DNA from: Chromobotia macracanthus
Taxonomy: Eukaryota; Chordata; Actinopteri; Cypriniformes; Botiidae
DNA: 64,000 bases
Assembly: GCA_036877525.1 (NCBI GenBank)
Contig: JAZGTH010000015.1
Span: 4,605,001 to 4,669,000 of the forward strand
Direction: 5' to 3'
Shown here: in pieces, positions 10,706-21,649 of the stretch
Layout of the letters: each line of letters starts with the position of its first letter
Numbering within the stretch: the stretch's first letter is position 1
Translations under genes and position numbers: made by a program
The notes under the pieces: generated by a model
What the model was told of the DNA's origin: nothing
What the model saw: only the letters and a program-made list of their open reading frames with translations
Databases searched by the model: none

Positions 10706-10822
10706 ACTACCAGTCAAATGTTTAAACAAACCTTTCAAATTTGTATTATTTATCCACATATTAGGGTAATAAGAAGGTTTAACATTCAGTAAAGTGTGTC
10801 CAAATTTTTGGGCTAGTTGTAT
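10706..10822 (+). mobile_element. Family J short TIR element
   Basis: Begins 'actaccagtcaaatgttt' and ends 'ccaaatttttgggctagttgt', an imperfect inverted repeat. The end sequence is that of a widespread vertebrate mariner-like short element ('...aaacttttgaccggtagt'). A right-end fragment of the same kind lies at 36640-36682. Confidence 0.5.
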
Positions 10823-10910
10823 GAACAAAGATACACATTTGTAGAGTTTTTTGTTTTAAATATAGTTAACCTATTAATCCACAAAAGTACTCAATGAAAT
10901 AATGGAGCCG

Positions 10911-11278
10911 TTAAAGACACCATGAAACGGACTGTCTTTTCTTCCCTGTGTTGATGCATATTTGAGTGAAGCGACTACTGTAATGACAAAAAACGTAAGA
11001 CAGGACTTGATTTCGTTCTTTGAGAACTGATTGGTTCGTTGGAAGCTGGAGGGATAAGAAACTGCGTGGCCATTGGACAGTCAGTGTAGTCTCGACCCCA
11101 GGGACAGGCAGACGTCTTCAAATGAAAAGATGTCAATATTTAGGTTAATATTTTTGATTAAAAATTACGAGGGCACATGAATTAAAAAAAATATGCGCAT
11201 GGATAAATCATTTATAATAAACACTGCAATATTCCATAAAAATAAGAATCGTAAATGTTGATTTCATGGTGTCTTTAA
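10911..11278. mobile_element. Family D TIR element
   Basis: Perfect 17-bp terminal inverted repeats: TTAAAGACACCATGAAA at the left and TTTCATGGTGTCTTTAA at the right. They are 368 bp apart overall, with no coding frame between. TTAA at the outer ends may be part of the TIR or a target duplication. It is the only copy in the window. Confidence 0.75.
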
Positions 11279-11279
11279 T

Positions 11280-12014
11280 AGAACCATTATCATTTAGTGT
11301 AAATGGAATCGCAGCCAGTCTTTAAATTCTTTTACGATTTCATCATCATCGTCATCATTATAATTCTTAGCACTTTTCTTATCAGATAAACCAGTAGTGG
11401 TCATGAATCTCTGGTCCTGTGGTCTGGGCCTTAGCGCCTCTGCTTTCAGTATCATATTGTAAAGCCCCACGAGACCTCCACTGCTTCTCCGTTGCTATTT
11501 TTCTCCGCACGCCTCCAGACGTATCACAGTTCCAGCCGCTGCTTAAAAATTCATGTGTGTGGATTTTGGGTCATTAAAGAGCAATCACTTGGGTTTCTTT
11601 AATGAAATCCAATATTCATGAAAATGGATTTTCTAGCTGTGTTTTTCTTTCCCTGCTATCTTTGGCTGTATTTGCATGCATTTGTTGGGTTTGGTTAAGA
11701 ATAGCATAGGTTAATGCCGTCCTCTACTGCAGGGTTCAATTATTCTACGAGTTCTACAGCAAAAATGGCAAATCACCTGATTCATAACGCCTCTGGATAA
11801 TCGCCTACGATTGTGGGATGTTCGAGATTGTTCGAGAGTTCAGCTGCAGGGTAGTGAGTATCGGACCTATTTCAGTTGCTTTATGGGACTTTCCTCTCAG
11901 ATAAAACTCTGCATGATTTGCGGCTGCCTGTTGTTAAGCAAATCTAGAAACATGGAGCGTGTGATGGTGTGAAGATGGTGTGAAAACGTTGATGCACTTT
12001 AAGGTAGAACTAGT
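11280..12014. other. Non-coding interval; repeat-free block near 11440-11690
   Basis: No gene recognised. 11440-11690 is repeat-free, with 'attcatgaaaatggatttt' and 'gtatttgcatgcatttg' (an octamer-like ATTTGCAT) near its end. It is a weak candidate for conserved regulatory DNA. Confidence 0.3.
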
Positions 12015-12292
12015 AAGTGAATTTGCTAGTTCGCTAGGTTAGTGCCATCAAATCTTCAGAATTTGTTCAAAATGTTTGAACAAGAATTATGTTTTCGTAT
12101 TAGCAAGTAAACTAGATATGCACAAGCAAAACTCTATATTCCACTTTGTTTTCTGAGTGTATGAATCATTGTGATAATCATGTCAGTCAGACAATGATTC
12201 ACAGTTAAAGTGGGCGGTTCCTGGCCTAAACAGCTTACAATGTGGACCAGACATTAAGACAATATTCTAGCTACACATGACTAGTTCAAAAA
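12015..12292 (+). repeat. Duplicated segment X, copy X1
   Basis: From 'aagtgaatttgctag' to 'ctagctacacatgac'. It matches 13704-13939 over essentially its whole length. Long shared strings include 'aaaactctatattccacttt' and 'aatgtggaccagacattaag'. No open frame is conserved between the copies. Confidence 0.85.
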
Positions 12293-12299
12293 CAACTTG

Positions 12300-13464
12300 A
12301 CTTGAAAATATTATGTGCTAGTTAAAGTTTACATTACCAAGAACTAAAACTATAAACTTAATGGGGAAAACAACTTTTTTATCTCCTATTTAAGCATGCA
12401 GCAACAACCAAGTCTCACGGGATTTGTTATGCAACATTTGTGTGAACCTTACGTAACGCAGCCTCATTAGAATGTAAAACAGCGATCTTAGAACGAAGAC
12501 AGCAAAAAGCAAAAAGTCCTTGAAACGCAAACAGTCACTCGCGGCGGCCCCATTGTGTGAATGATTCCAAATACTTATGATGGCAATAAACAATGACATC
12601 CAACTGGGTGAAAATATTGACTAAAGAGTTTGAAATTCATAGCAGCCATTCCCCCAAAGCCATCCCAATAATTACAGCTCCCTTTTCTGCTGTTAAATGT
12701 CTTTTCTTGCCCACTCCTTTTACTGCCAATAAATGGTCTACTAAAGTACAAATCCATATAGTTAGCTCCCCACTGCAGCTCTGTCACTTACAGCTGCTTT
12801 GTGTTTTGTTGCAGGGAATCTGTAGCATGCTACAGTGCAATTATGTACTTCGGTAAAGCAGGATAGGTGATCTTCCCTTGCCGTCTCTGATTATGTCCTT
12901 TTACAGTTGTTTTTCATTTGTCACTATCCCTGGACGTACCGCTGGGCGGACCAGAGACTCAGCCAGTACACGCTCAGTTTCTTACTCTTTTATGTCTCTT
13001 CACAAGCACCCTATAGATTTTCCTTGCTTGCATTTCTTTATACTGTGTTTCTGCCTGCTCAAGGCCGCATTGGTCATGCTAAGGCCGAGAGCGGGCTGTG
13101 CGGCACTGCTCAGCTTGGTGTTTTTGGAGTGCAAATATCGAGGTAGACCAAAAACAACACAGAGATTGTGTGTTTGTGTGTAGCCACATGCATGTGTTGG
13201 TGAGATTTTCAACTAGTGGGGTGCAACCAAAAATTGTATTGCAATTCGATTCAAACAGCAGGGTAAACCAACAGTGAACACCAAAAATTGAAATGCATGT
13301 AACCATATAATTGTGTTTTAAGACAGTAAAGTAAATAGACCTATTAATTTTTAAAAGGAGAAGAAGGTACTATTCTTTTGCTGTTGACATCAAGGTATGT
13401 GCGTTTATGTCGCTACAAAAATCAATGTTTTAATCAGTCCTGTTTTCCTGCGCATTTTCTCAAT
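12300..13464. other. Non-coding interval between X1 and Y1
   Basis: Contains many overlapping short frames on both strands (69-101 codons) around 12390-13306, with no recognisable protein features. A splice-acceptor-like string 'tgtgttttgttgcag' at about 12800 is followed by a possible donor, but there is no coding support. Confidence 0.35.
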
Positions 13465-13703
13465 ACACTCGCCATTGGGTGACGCAAAAAAATTTGCCTT
13501 GCGTTTTGGTGTTGCACAGGAACTGGCATGGATATATAATGCAGAATACGGCTTAATGTTGGGATATTAAAGGCAAAGAAGGATACATCTATGTTGCCTT
13601 TAAAAATCAATTTGATGAAGGTATGTCTGAAGACAGGACATGAAGCAAACATTGGATTTCAACATGCCTTGATGCCTTCTTACCTTGATGTGTCCTCCAC
13701 AAG
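13465..13703 (+). repeat. Duplicated segment Y, copy Y1
   Basis: From 'cactcgccattgg' to 'tgtcctccacaag'. Homologous to 13936-14148, sharing 'atatataatgcaga', 'aaacattggattt' and 'acatgccttgatgccttc'. It is immediately followed by segment X2. Confidence 0.8.
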
Positions 13704-13939
13704 CAGTGAATTTGCTAGGATAGTCCATCAAATCTTTGAAAAATGTTTTCTTATTAGCAAGTAAACTACATATGCACACGCAAAACTCTATATTCCACTT
13801 TGTTTTCTGAGTCACGTATGAATCATTGTGATAATAGTGTCAGTCAGATGATTTTTCACAGTCAAAGTGGTTGGTTCTTGCCATAAACAGCCTACAATGT
13901 GGACCAGACATTAAGACAATATTCTAGCTACATATGACT
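13704..13939 (+). repeat. Duplicated segment X, copy X2
   Basis: Second copy of 12015-12292, sandwiched directly between Y1 and Y2. Relative to X1 it lacks about 25 bp around 'ttcagaatttgttcaaaatg' and carries small indels near 13810-13860. Confidence 0.85.
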
Positions 13940-14148
13940 CGCCATTGGCAGATTACGTTTTTGACCCTGTATTTTGGTTTTGCTGGCATGAATATATAAT
14001 GCAGATTACTGCCTAATGTTTGGATATCTATGTTGTCTTCAAAAATTGATCAGATGAAGTTACCTCTGAAGATAGGAAGTAAAACAAACATTGGATTTGG
14101 ACATGCCTTGATGCCTTCCTACCTTGGAATGCCTCCTCCGCAGACAGC
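13936..14148 (+). repeat. Duplicated segment Y, copy Y2
   Basis: Second copy of Y1, starting at the end of X2 ('actcgccattggcagatt') and ending 'gcctcctccgcagaca'. Y1-X2-Y2 therefore forms a direct repeat around X2. Confidence 0.8.
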
Positions 14149-14149
14149 G

Positions 14150-15090
14150 TTTTCCGAGACTTTGTTTTCTTAGTTTGCAGAGATTTTAAAGCATTGCTTA
14201 AGGTAGTTTCCTTATTTATACAAAGTTTATATACAAAGTTTTATTCTGACAGCAAAAAGTCAACCCAACTCCATATGTGTGCAGGAGAAGCCCTGCAAGT
14301 TTCGCTGGAGAGGCAGTTTACTTGTGTGACAGTTTACTTGTCCAGTGGATTTATCCACACTGTGTGATGTGAAAACTCAAAGTTTGGTTTCCATAATGCT
14401 CAGAACTACATAAATCATGCTGTGTGAAGATGATGAATAACTACTGCAAGAGTTTGCAATGCAAATGTAAGGCAGTTGAATATTACAAAACAAACAACTA
14501 AATAAAATACAGTAAACAGAATATTAATCTCTCTTCTATCGCTTATTATGCCACTGTTAAGTCTAGATGGGTCATAATGTTTGACTAATCAACTAGTCTT
14601 TAGAACAACTGACTTGTCTGTTAATGGTTAATTAGGTTAATTGTTTATATAGGTTATTCATGCATTTCACTTTTAGAGTTTGATATTTTTAGTGTCTGTG
14701 AATTAATTAACGTGCTAACAGCATGCTGTGCATTAGCAGTTTGCACCGTATAAACCCCTATTTAGAAAAGTTATGTTTGTAACTTCATCTCCACTCTTAC
14801 AGTCAAACCTCACACCACATTCTTTTTAAGACATCATGTCAAGATTAAAATAGTCCAGCGGGTCTTGAGACCCCTGCATTGCGCTCCATCCCACCCGTTG
14901 GTTTTAAAAATGCAGTTCTGCACATCCCTAATGATCATGTCTTTGCATGACAGTGGTGACACTCATAACCAAGGTTGCTGACACCTGCGCAAGCATGACG
15001 TGGCTGTGAGACTGTGACTGTGGGTGATGAAGACATCATTTCAGGATATTCATCTGTGCAGAGGAACAGTGAGGCAGATGATGCTGGAAC
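14150..15090. other. Non-coding interval, nothing recognised
   Basis: AT-rich, with several 'actagt'-type words near 14590 and no recognisable repeat, RNA or coding frame. Confidence 0.45.
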
Positions 15091-15099
15091 ATAGGAATG

Positions 15100-15235
15100 T
15101 TCAGACTATTTTATATGTATATATAGAACTAAAATGTTCTACTGTCATTACTGCAAGAACATTTTGAGAACTTTGAGAGAACTTTGAGAGACTGTTAGCC
15201 AGCATACTGAAAACATTCACTGTTATCTGGGTATA
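15100..15235 (+). mobile_element. Family A MITE-like element, copy 7 (right half only)
   Basis: Right-half fragment: 'aaaatgttctactgtcatta', 'ctgcaagaacattttgagaa', 'gactgttagccagcatactg' and the terminal 'actgttatctgggt'. The left half is absent. Confidence 0.7.
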
Positions 15236-15242
15236 AATATAA

Positions 15243-15347
15243 ATATTTGCTTTCTCAACATATGACTTGTCTTCAGCTGTTTGCCGTGTGCTATATGTTT
15301 CTGTAAATTCCTGCTAAGTGTCCAGAATTTCCAGAATTTTGCAACTC
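15243..15347 (+). mobile_element. Family G element, right-end fragment
   Basis: 'ctttctcaacatatgacttg' through 'tccagaattttgcaactc' matches the right half of the fuller G copy at 44284-44517. It abuts the family-A fragment at 15100-15235. Confidence 0.55.
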
Positions 15348-15411
15348 TAGATAATACAGCACTGCAGCTAACAAACATCAGCCTTGGGCCTGTCTATTCA
15401 TCTCTTCTTTA

Positions 15412-15414
<3 letters not shown>

Positions 15415-15455
<41 letters not shown>

Positions 15456-15468
15456 CCTCTCTCTCTCT
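15415..15468 (+). repeat. (CT)n microsatellite
   Basis: An interrupted run of CT dinucleotides about 54 bp long. Confidence 0.95.
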
Positions 15469-15867
15469 GGTATGACACAGAGACAGGAAAAAGTCATCAC
15501 GCCTCCACGGAAAAGCGACCGTCGTCCTATTAACAAGTACATTTTAATTGGCCACTAGCAGTGACAGGCAGTCGACTGCTGTATGATATGAGGAATATTC
15601 TATAAATACATTCCAGAGGGCTGCGACTGCCCTCTTCAACACAGACGGGTACAAATAACTGATGGGAGCAAAAGCTGCATAAATCAGCTGCTGCCCCATC
15701 CAGCTGTTTGTAACTTTATTTTTTCTTTGTTAAATCTTGTTATTGTCACAGGCCTTCATAGATGATGACAATGGCCTAGATTGTATATTGGACATCAAGT
15801 ATGTCCCAAAACGTGGCCAAAATGTTTTTATTGTACAAAATTGTGTCCTAACATTAAACAAATTTTA

Positions 15868-16152
15868 TTAAAGCTGCAATCATTAACTTTTTTGTGTTAA
15901 AAATAAAAAAGCAGTTACTGAGCAAGTTCATATCAGATCAGTATTCAAAACTTATCTTAGTCAGTCTTCTTATCTTAAGCCAATTTACAATGATAAGTTT
16001 ATAAAAATGATTTATAATTTGAGCGGTGAGATCCGATTTCCCAGGAAATGCCAGGTTGACTTCATTTGACTTGTATGTAAATTACCCTGCATTTTTATGT
16101 TTCAAACAGAGATGGCGATAGGCAGACAAAATTTGCATATTGCAGCTTTAAT
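15868..16152 (-). mobile_element. Family B TIR element, copy 2
   Basis: Bounded by TTAAAGCTGCAATC and TTGCAGCTTTAA. The interior reads in reverse relative to the other copies: 'cagttactgagcaagtt' near the left, and 'ttcaaacagagatggcgata' near the right, the complement of 'tatcgccacctctgtttgaa'. 285 bp and non-coding. Confidence 0.8.
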
Positions 16153-16154
16153 GT

Positions 16155-16825
16155 TACTACAAAAAGCGTTGATTTCAACAATACGCAAAACGATTAACAA
16201 AGCATAGGTGGAATGGAAAAACACACAGTTTATAAATGGGTATTTGGCAAGTGTCTGTGCACTTTATTTACCATCAAGATTTTACAATGAACCAGTTTGG
16301 ATCCACCTTTCGTGTATTGCAGAGTTTAATTGGAATTGTTGTTGATGTTTCTCCTGACTAGTTTAAAGGTTTGTCCGTGTATTTTTATACTTTTCCAAAC
16401 TAAACACAATTTAATTGTTAGTTGCATGTTTTTACTTGCATATATTGTTTTACTTGCATATATTGATTTTCCACATTGTCCGTGACCTCATCAGAACATA
16501 CCTGCAACTCATTTTTGGGTTGAGACCCGCTATTTAGGAAAAACTGTGCCTATCGGCTTCTGTCTGTGCAATCTTTCCAACTTCAACTGGAAAAAGGAAA
16601 TTGAATTAAAAAAAGCTTTTTATATCTATCTGTGCTAGTGATAAATAAAATTGTCAGAATCTGTCAACAGTTAGACTCCCTCGCACACACATACACACAC
16701 TAGATTGAAATCTGGAAACCCATTTGCTTTCTTCCTTCTCTCCTGTAGCCGGTGTAACGTCAAGCAGTCGGCACACGTCCTCTTCGGCTCATTTCCACCT
16801 TCACCTTCATTGTGTCGCACTCCTG

Positions 16826-16859
<34 letters not shown>

Positions 16860-17245
16860 CTTTATCCTCGAACCGTCTGCTGCCTTAAGGTCTGTGGAGA
16901 ATTCGGCCAAATTACCTGTCATAGCTGCAGCTACGTGTAAATAAGGCAAGAAAGTGTGTCGCGTTCTGTTTCCCTCACTCTCCCGTCATCTGTTAGTCGC
17001 TCTCATTGCCTCACAGCTCGCCATTTCTCTGTCCATCTCTCTCCAGCCGTCCTTTTCTTTGTCCTAAAACGAAGATGTCAGGCTTTGTCACATTTATATC
17101 ACACTCTGAAAGGGAACACAGATGTCGCCCTGCACTGCAGCTTCAGCTGTGGCAACAGGCCTCTGACAGGCTGTTATTTAGCGGTGGATCTTAAGCGAAT
17201 TTGAAATTACAGTGAAAGAGTGTGTGTTTGTCAGGACTCACATGC
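16155..17245. other. Non-coding interval with a CT microsatellite
   Basis: Includes a (TC)n run at 16826-16854. Open frames across 16671-17204 on both strands owe part of their length to this run and show no recognisable domain. Confidence 0.4.
16826..16854 (+). repeat. (TC)n microsatellite
   Basis: Near-perfect TC dinucleotide run of about 29 bp. Confidence 0.95.
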
Positions 17246-17248
17246 TGC

Positions 17249-17274
17249 TGTGTGTGTGTGTGTGTGTGTGTGTG
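17249..17274 (+). repeat. (GT)n microsatellite
   Basis: Perfect TG dinucleotide run of about 26 bp. Confidence 0.95.
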
Positions 17275-17410
17275 AGAATGCGATCATTTTCCATACAAAC
17301 GTTTTCGTTATATCATTTTTGTCTTGTTGTTTTTGTCCTTACAATTCAAAATACAAACAAACACAGATGAGACAGTGTAGAGTGTGGATGGTAGGACTGG
17401 GCAGGATATA

Positions 17411-17610
17411 CGTTCTCAGAATGTTGGCTAACGTTCTCTTAAAAAGTTATCAAAAATGTTTTTAGAGTAATGTTTATAGAATGTTTTTCTAACCTTATAT
17501 TCTTCTTAAGTTGTTAGGGGACTGTTTTAACAAGTTACATAAGGTTGATTAACATTCTTATAACCAAGCAATAATGTTAATAGAACGTCTAAAACATGGT
17601 CGTAATATTT
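17411..17610 (-). mobile_element. Family A MITE-like element, copy 8 (partial)
   Basis: Reverse-orientation copy: 'cgttctcagaatgttggcta', 'cttcttaagttgttag', 'cttataaccaagcaataatg' and 'agaacgtctaaaaca'. Both outermost termini are missing. Confidence 0.75.
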
Positions 17611-17614
17611 TGAT

Positions 17615-18245
17615 TACATCTCACTCCTGTTGAGGATTGTATAGCTCAGATAATTTGTTGACAGAATATTTTGATAAGTTTATATAAAAAAATTAAAATC
17701 GAAACAAAAATTTGCTCTCCAGTTGACCTCATAGCTGTGTAGAAGTTTTATGAAAGATCTTAAAGGATCTTTCTCTCTAAAGGCTAGGTCCTAGATTGTT
17801 TATAAAATCAACGTAAGCAGTTTGCAGTGTATTTTTCTTGAGTAAAAACAGCATATTCAATGAGGAAAAAATGTAGGCCGAGACTTGATTTCATCAATCT
17901 AAAGTTGACTGGATGGAAAGTGAGTGTGACATCAAAACCGAGTGAGCTGTTCAGAGGGGAGGAGTTGAGAAGTAAGAGGGAATTGGAATGTCAGATGAAA
18001 AGAAAAGTCAGTTTGATGAAAGATTATGAGCATTTTCAATAACATGCGCCGATGAATCATGCACAATATGAGCAGAAATGAATATTAGGAAAGTAAATAA
18101 GGTCAATTTTGATTTTATGTTGACTTTAAAGGTAAATGAAGTGTGAAAATCTTTTTATAATGATTGAATGTTTCGGTTTCAACCATTCCCATTGGTTTGC
18201 CATTAGTTGGACAAAAAGTTAGTCCTGCACCAAATACACTCTACT
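17615..18245. other. Non-coding interval, nothing recognised
   Basis: AT-rich; the 60-codon frame at 17860-18042 has no recognisable features. No repeat recognised. Confidence 0.45.
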
Positions 18246-18247
18246 GG

Positions 18248-18605
18248 TTAAAGGTGCAGTAAGTGATTTCTGAGAAGCACTGTTGATTTTTAAAATCGAC
18301 ACCCAAACAAACACCCCTTCCTGAATTGCTCCACCCTTAAAATAACAAACATGGTATGTAACACAGTCAGTGACTAACAGCTGGTGCATACAGCCTGTTT
18401 TTGATTGGCTGTGAGAGTGTTATGGTGTTGTGGTGAGTGGTCCGATTCACTTTGTTTGTTTCTTCTATTGCCAGCACTATGTGCAAACAATATTTTTTCC
18501 AAAACACACAGAACGGACATCTAGCCAATATTAACAGAATTTTTTGTTAGGAGTTGATTTCCATTATCAACAGCATTTCTCAGAAACCGTTTACTGCCCC
18601 TTTAA
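18248..18605. mobile_element. Family E TIR element
   Basis: The ends form an imperfect inverted repeat of roughly 36 bp. The left starts TTAAAGGTGCAGTAAGTGAT and continues 'ttctgagaagcactgttgat'. The complement of the right end starts TTAAAGGGGCAGTAAACGGT and continues 'ttctgagaaatgctgttgat'. About 358 bp with no coding capacity and only one copy here. Confidence 0.75.
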
Positions 18606-18609
18606 GCTG

Positions 18610-19405
18610 AGATTATATCTGGAATGACGCTTAAACAAACAGCTTGCAGTTCCGTTTGTTGCCGCTAGTGGCGCAAAAATCACACGCCTCACCTTTAACT
18701 CTGTTTGTTCTCTAAGTGTGAGGTCATGCCCCTAATTCAGGATTTAAGTCCTTCCCTTTTAAGATTTGCTGTAAGTGTGTGTGTGGGTCCCATACAGCGC
18801 AGGTGCTCAGCTAGAGTTCAATTTCTAGGCTGTAAGGTGTAATCACTCCACGCTCAAGGGTTGCAGGTGCAATGGGCATGATTTGGGAGGAGGATGGAAC
18901 GAGCTGCTGGAAGAAGCGCAGGAGAGCCTTAGGACCAGCGGCCCAATCCACTGAGATTTATTGAGTCCACCCTCCAAAATCACAAGCCAACAGAGACGTG
19001 TCATCCTGATAAATGTGGAGGGTTGTTTGGGTTATTTCTGGGCTTTTTAAGGAGCCACAGGGGAGCAAACACACTGACAACCTTCCTAATTCAAGGACTG
19101 CAGTTTTGAAAAAAAGTGACCTACTTCATTCTTCAAAGACCACCGTTCCCCTCGCTGTCTGTACACAGATCTGAACCAAAGATGCGCGCATCAGAAAGCT
19201 GTGTGTGTTTACTGAGAGCTTGTGAAACGCTCTGGGGCGAACTCTTGAAACGTTTTTGTCTGCAGTATTTCAACACAAAAACATGAATTTTATCACTGCA
19301 GACAGACTTGACCAGGTGCTATATGTTGTATTTTAGGACTGCAGCAGTGGTATTCAAATTTAAAACACAAAATAAATGAATGATTGTTGTTTGCTTTTCA
19401 GTCTG
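18610..19405. other. Non-coding interval; repeat-free block near 18900-19080
   Basis: No gene recognised. 18900-19080 is repeat-free with balanced composition ('gcggcccaatccactgag', 'tgataaatgtggagggttg') and might be conserved non-coding DNA. Confidence 0.3.
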
Positions 19406-19410
19406 AGCCT

Positions 19411-19740
19411 TAAAAGCTGCAATCGTAACTTTTGTCTCTATACCGCCATCTCTGTTTAAAACATAAAATTGCAAGTTGCTTGTTGTTTTCTTAGCGTTGT
19501 TGTTTTCTTAAGTTTAAATTCTAAACAGCTGCTGTAAGAATGAGCTACAAACGCTGCACCAGACAGACATGTCCCACAAAATCTGACCTGGCCGGTAAAA
19601 GTACAAATCATTATTATAAACTTGGAGTTGTGAATTGGGGTAAGGTAGGGAGATTGTGACGAACACTGATCTGTCATGTACTTCCTTAATAACTGATTTT
19701 TGTTCATTTTTAACCAAAAAAGTTAATATTGCAGCTGTAA
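19411..19740 (+). mobile_element. Family B TIR element, copy 3
   Basis: Starts 'taaaagctgcaatcgtaact' and ends 'aatattgcagctgtaa'. Contains 'tataccgccatctctgttta', 'aatcattattataaacttgg' and 'ggggtaaggtagggagattg'. About 330 bp, longer than the other copies because of extra sequence around 19480-19550. Overlapping minus-strand frames of 83 and 99 codons arise inside the repeat. Confidence 0.8.
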
Positions 19741-20216
19741 TTTTTACTGCTTTGTGTAGTGTATGCTTTGGTAAAAGCTTAACACTGATTTCTCTGAATT
19801 CATACTTACTCAATAATAATGAACAAATTTAAAGTTTTTCTAACAACGCATAAATTAAAAATATTTATTTCAGCAGATGTTTTAACAGTGGCGGGTATGT
19901 TTATCCAGAGTTTTTTCTCTGCTTCCTCTGATGTCATAGCGCAGTACTGGTGCTGGTGAAGAGCCCGGGACAGCATGTGTTCTTGTGCGGCGGACAGCTG
20001 CTGTTGAAATGAATGGGAACGCTAACAAACAATCATAAAGCACTTGGGTGTGACCCACAGATAGAGAAATGTAACGAATCGTTTTGTGAACAGGGAACAT
20101 TCTCAGAACAGTGGTTTGCGTCTATAAAACATTGGCTAACAGCTAAAATGTCTCCGGATCATTCCGCCTGCTATCAGTAGACTTGTAGTAGAAGCCAGCC
20201 CAAAGCTGGCCTACTT

Positions 20217-20417
20217 CCCAGCTAACAGGGAACATTCTCAGAATGTTGGCTAACGCTCTCTAAAAGTTCTTTTCATTTTTATGACCAAGCGAGAATGTTA
20301 ATACGTCTAAAAAACTGAACATTTTGAATGTAACTATGACAATAAAGTTTTTACCGTTTTTGTTGCTTAATGGAAACATTAGGGAAATTTTATTACAACC
20401 TACAATTGATAGCTGGG
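20217..20417 (-). mobile_element. Family A MITE-like element, copy 9
   Basis: Starts CCCAGCTAACAGGGAACATT and continues 'ctcagaatgttggctaacgc'. Ends 'cctacaattgatagctggg'. The central part is deleted (201 bp). A further short piece of the same outer end ('aacagggaacattctcagaa') lies at 20089-20109. Confidence 0.8.
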
Positions 20418-20419
20418 GA

Positions 20420-21145
20420 ATCAGATTCAAGACCCTGGGATGAATTTAAATCACCGTTACTAGCAGACAGGGCAGCCATGCTTGCCTTCTGTCTCCTGTC
20501 ACTGTATAATACTGACACCATTTGATCTGTACACACAGCCAGTTTAAGCAGCCCTGCCTGCATCTCTGTGCCATTTGGAAGCACATCACTCGGCCTCAAT
20601 TGAGGGCGAGTGCCGCCCGAGCATCTGTTCTCCTGCGAGAGCTCTGATAAGATGTTATGGATAAGTTAATTGTGGATCTGCGTCGCTTGTGATAGGTTAA
20701 CTCAGAGTTTACAACACATTGAAGTTCATGGGCTGCTAATTGACAGAACCCTGAGGCACAGGTCACACGAGCAGGACGCAAATATAAAACACGGTGAGTG
20801 CGTGTCAGTTAATTATGTTTCATTTTGATATAGTGTTAATTAGTTGTCGGTCAAAAACATTTCCATAGTTGATAATGAACAGTAAAATTCAATACCATAG
20901 CAGAAACTAATACAATAGTGAACGCACCTTATTAAAAAATGTCATACGTATTTATTATTATAAATTTTAAAAGGTAACAATTAATAAACATTTATTATTA
21001 TTATTATTAAGTATAATTCCACGATTCTCAAAACCGTTTTGATACTAGAGCAAAAATTTATGATATTAAGGGAAATATCATGGTAAATATCTTAATGTTA
21101 TTTAGAAGCTACATAAGATATTTACATATTTCCCATAACACACAG
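20420..21145. other. Non-coding interval, nothing recognised
   Basis: The left part is of moderate GC with short frames on the minus strand (61-68 codons, no features). The right part is AT-rich, with a (TTA)n-like run near 20990-21010. Confidence 0.4.
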
Positions 21146-21149
21146 TAGT

Positions 21150-21640
21150 AAGCGATTTACACCGATCATGTTGTTCAAAAGTTTACATTCCTTTAATTTT
21201 AATGTATTATGTTGCTTTCTTGAGCATCAGTAAGTGTGAGTCTTTTGTAGCAGTTGTGTGCGAGTCCCTCAGTTCTCCTCAGTGTTAAAACATCATACAG
21301 CCACTCTTCAGAAAAACCCAAATGTGAAGATGATGCTGGAAAACCAAACAACATGCAGAAGCTGGAGGATTATTTTGAAGAACAGAGGACAAATCAGAAA
21401 CTCATACAAAACTATACAAAAGTATTCAGAATCAAGGGGGTGTAAACTTTGAATCAAATTAAATTTTAATCTGGTTAGATGCAGTTATTATTTGGTCTTG
21501 TGGGATGCATGTAAACATCTGTTGTGTAAAATGGCTTATTCAGGGCAGTACTATATGAAAAACAAAATGCAGTTTTTATTCCTTTTATTTTTTGTGTGTG
21601 GTCTGTATGCGGCCTCCACAAGTTCACACTTTAAAGAAGG
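21150..21640 (+). mobile_element. Old dispersed repeat with mariner-like ends
   Basis: Ordered words 'ttcaaaagtttacattcctt', 'tgagcatcagtaagtg', 'gagtccctcagttctcctca', 'catcatacagccactcttca', 'aagaacagagg', 'gtgtaaactttgaatc' and 'tattcagggcagtactatat' match, from memory, a dispersed vertebrate repeat with 'caaaagtttacat'-type inverted ends. Two overlapping plus-strand frames (63 and 64 codons, 21254-21452) lie inside it and are unlikely to be genes. Family name not assigned. Confidence 0.5.
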
Positions 21641-21649
21641 GTAAATAGG

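Noticed and set aside
12795..12856. Possible short exon with acceptor 'ttttgttgcag' and donor 'gtaaag'
   Set aside because: Splice-like strings are common in intronic DNA, the enclosed ~38 bp lacks coding support, and no neighbouring exon is seen.
13600..13815. 71-codon minus-strand frame across Y1/X2
   Set aside because: The equivalent frame is broken by stops in Y2, so it is not conserved between the duplicated copies.
18660..18676. CTCF-like 'gccgctagtggcgc'
   Set aside because: One base shorter than the CTCF core in the middle of the motif; better read as a chance near-palindrome.
21254..21452. Two overlapping ~63-codon frames
   Set aside because: Both lie within an old dispersed repeat; no evidence of selection on either frame.
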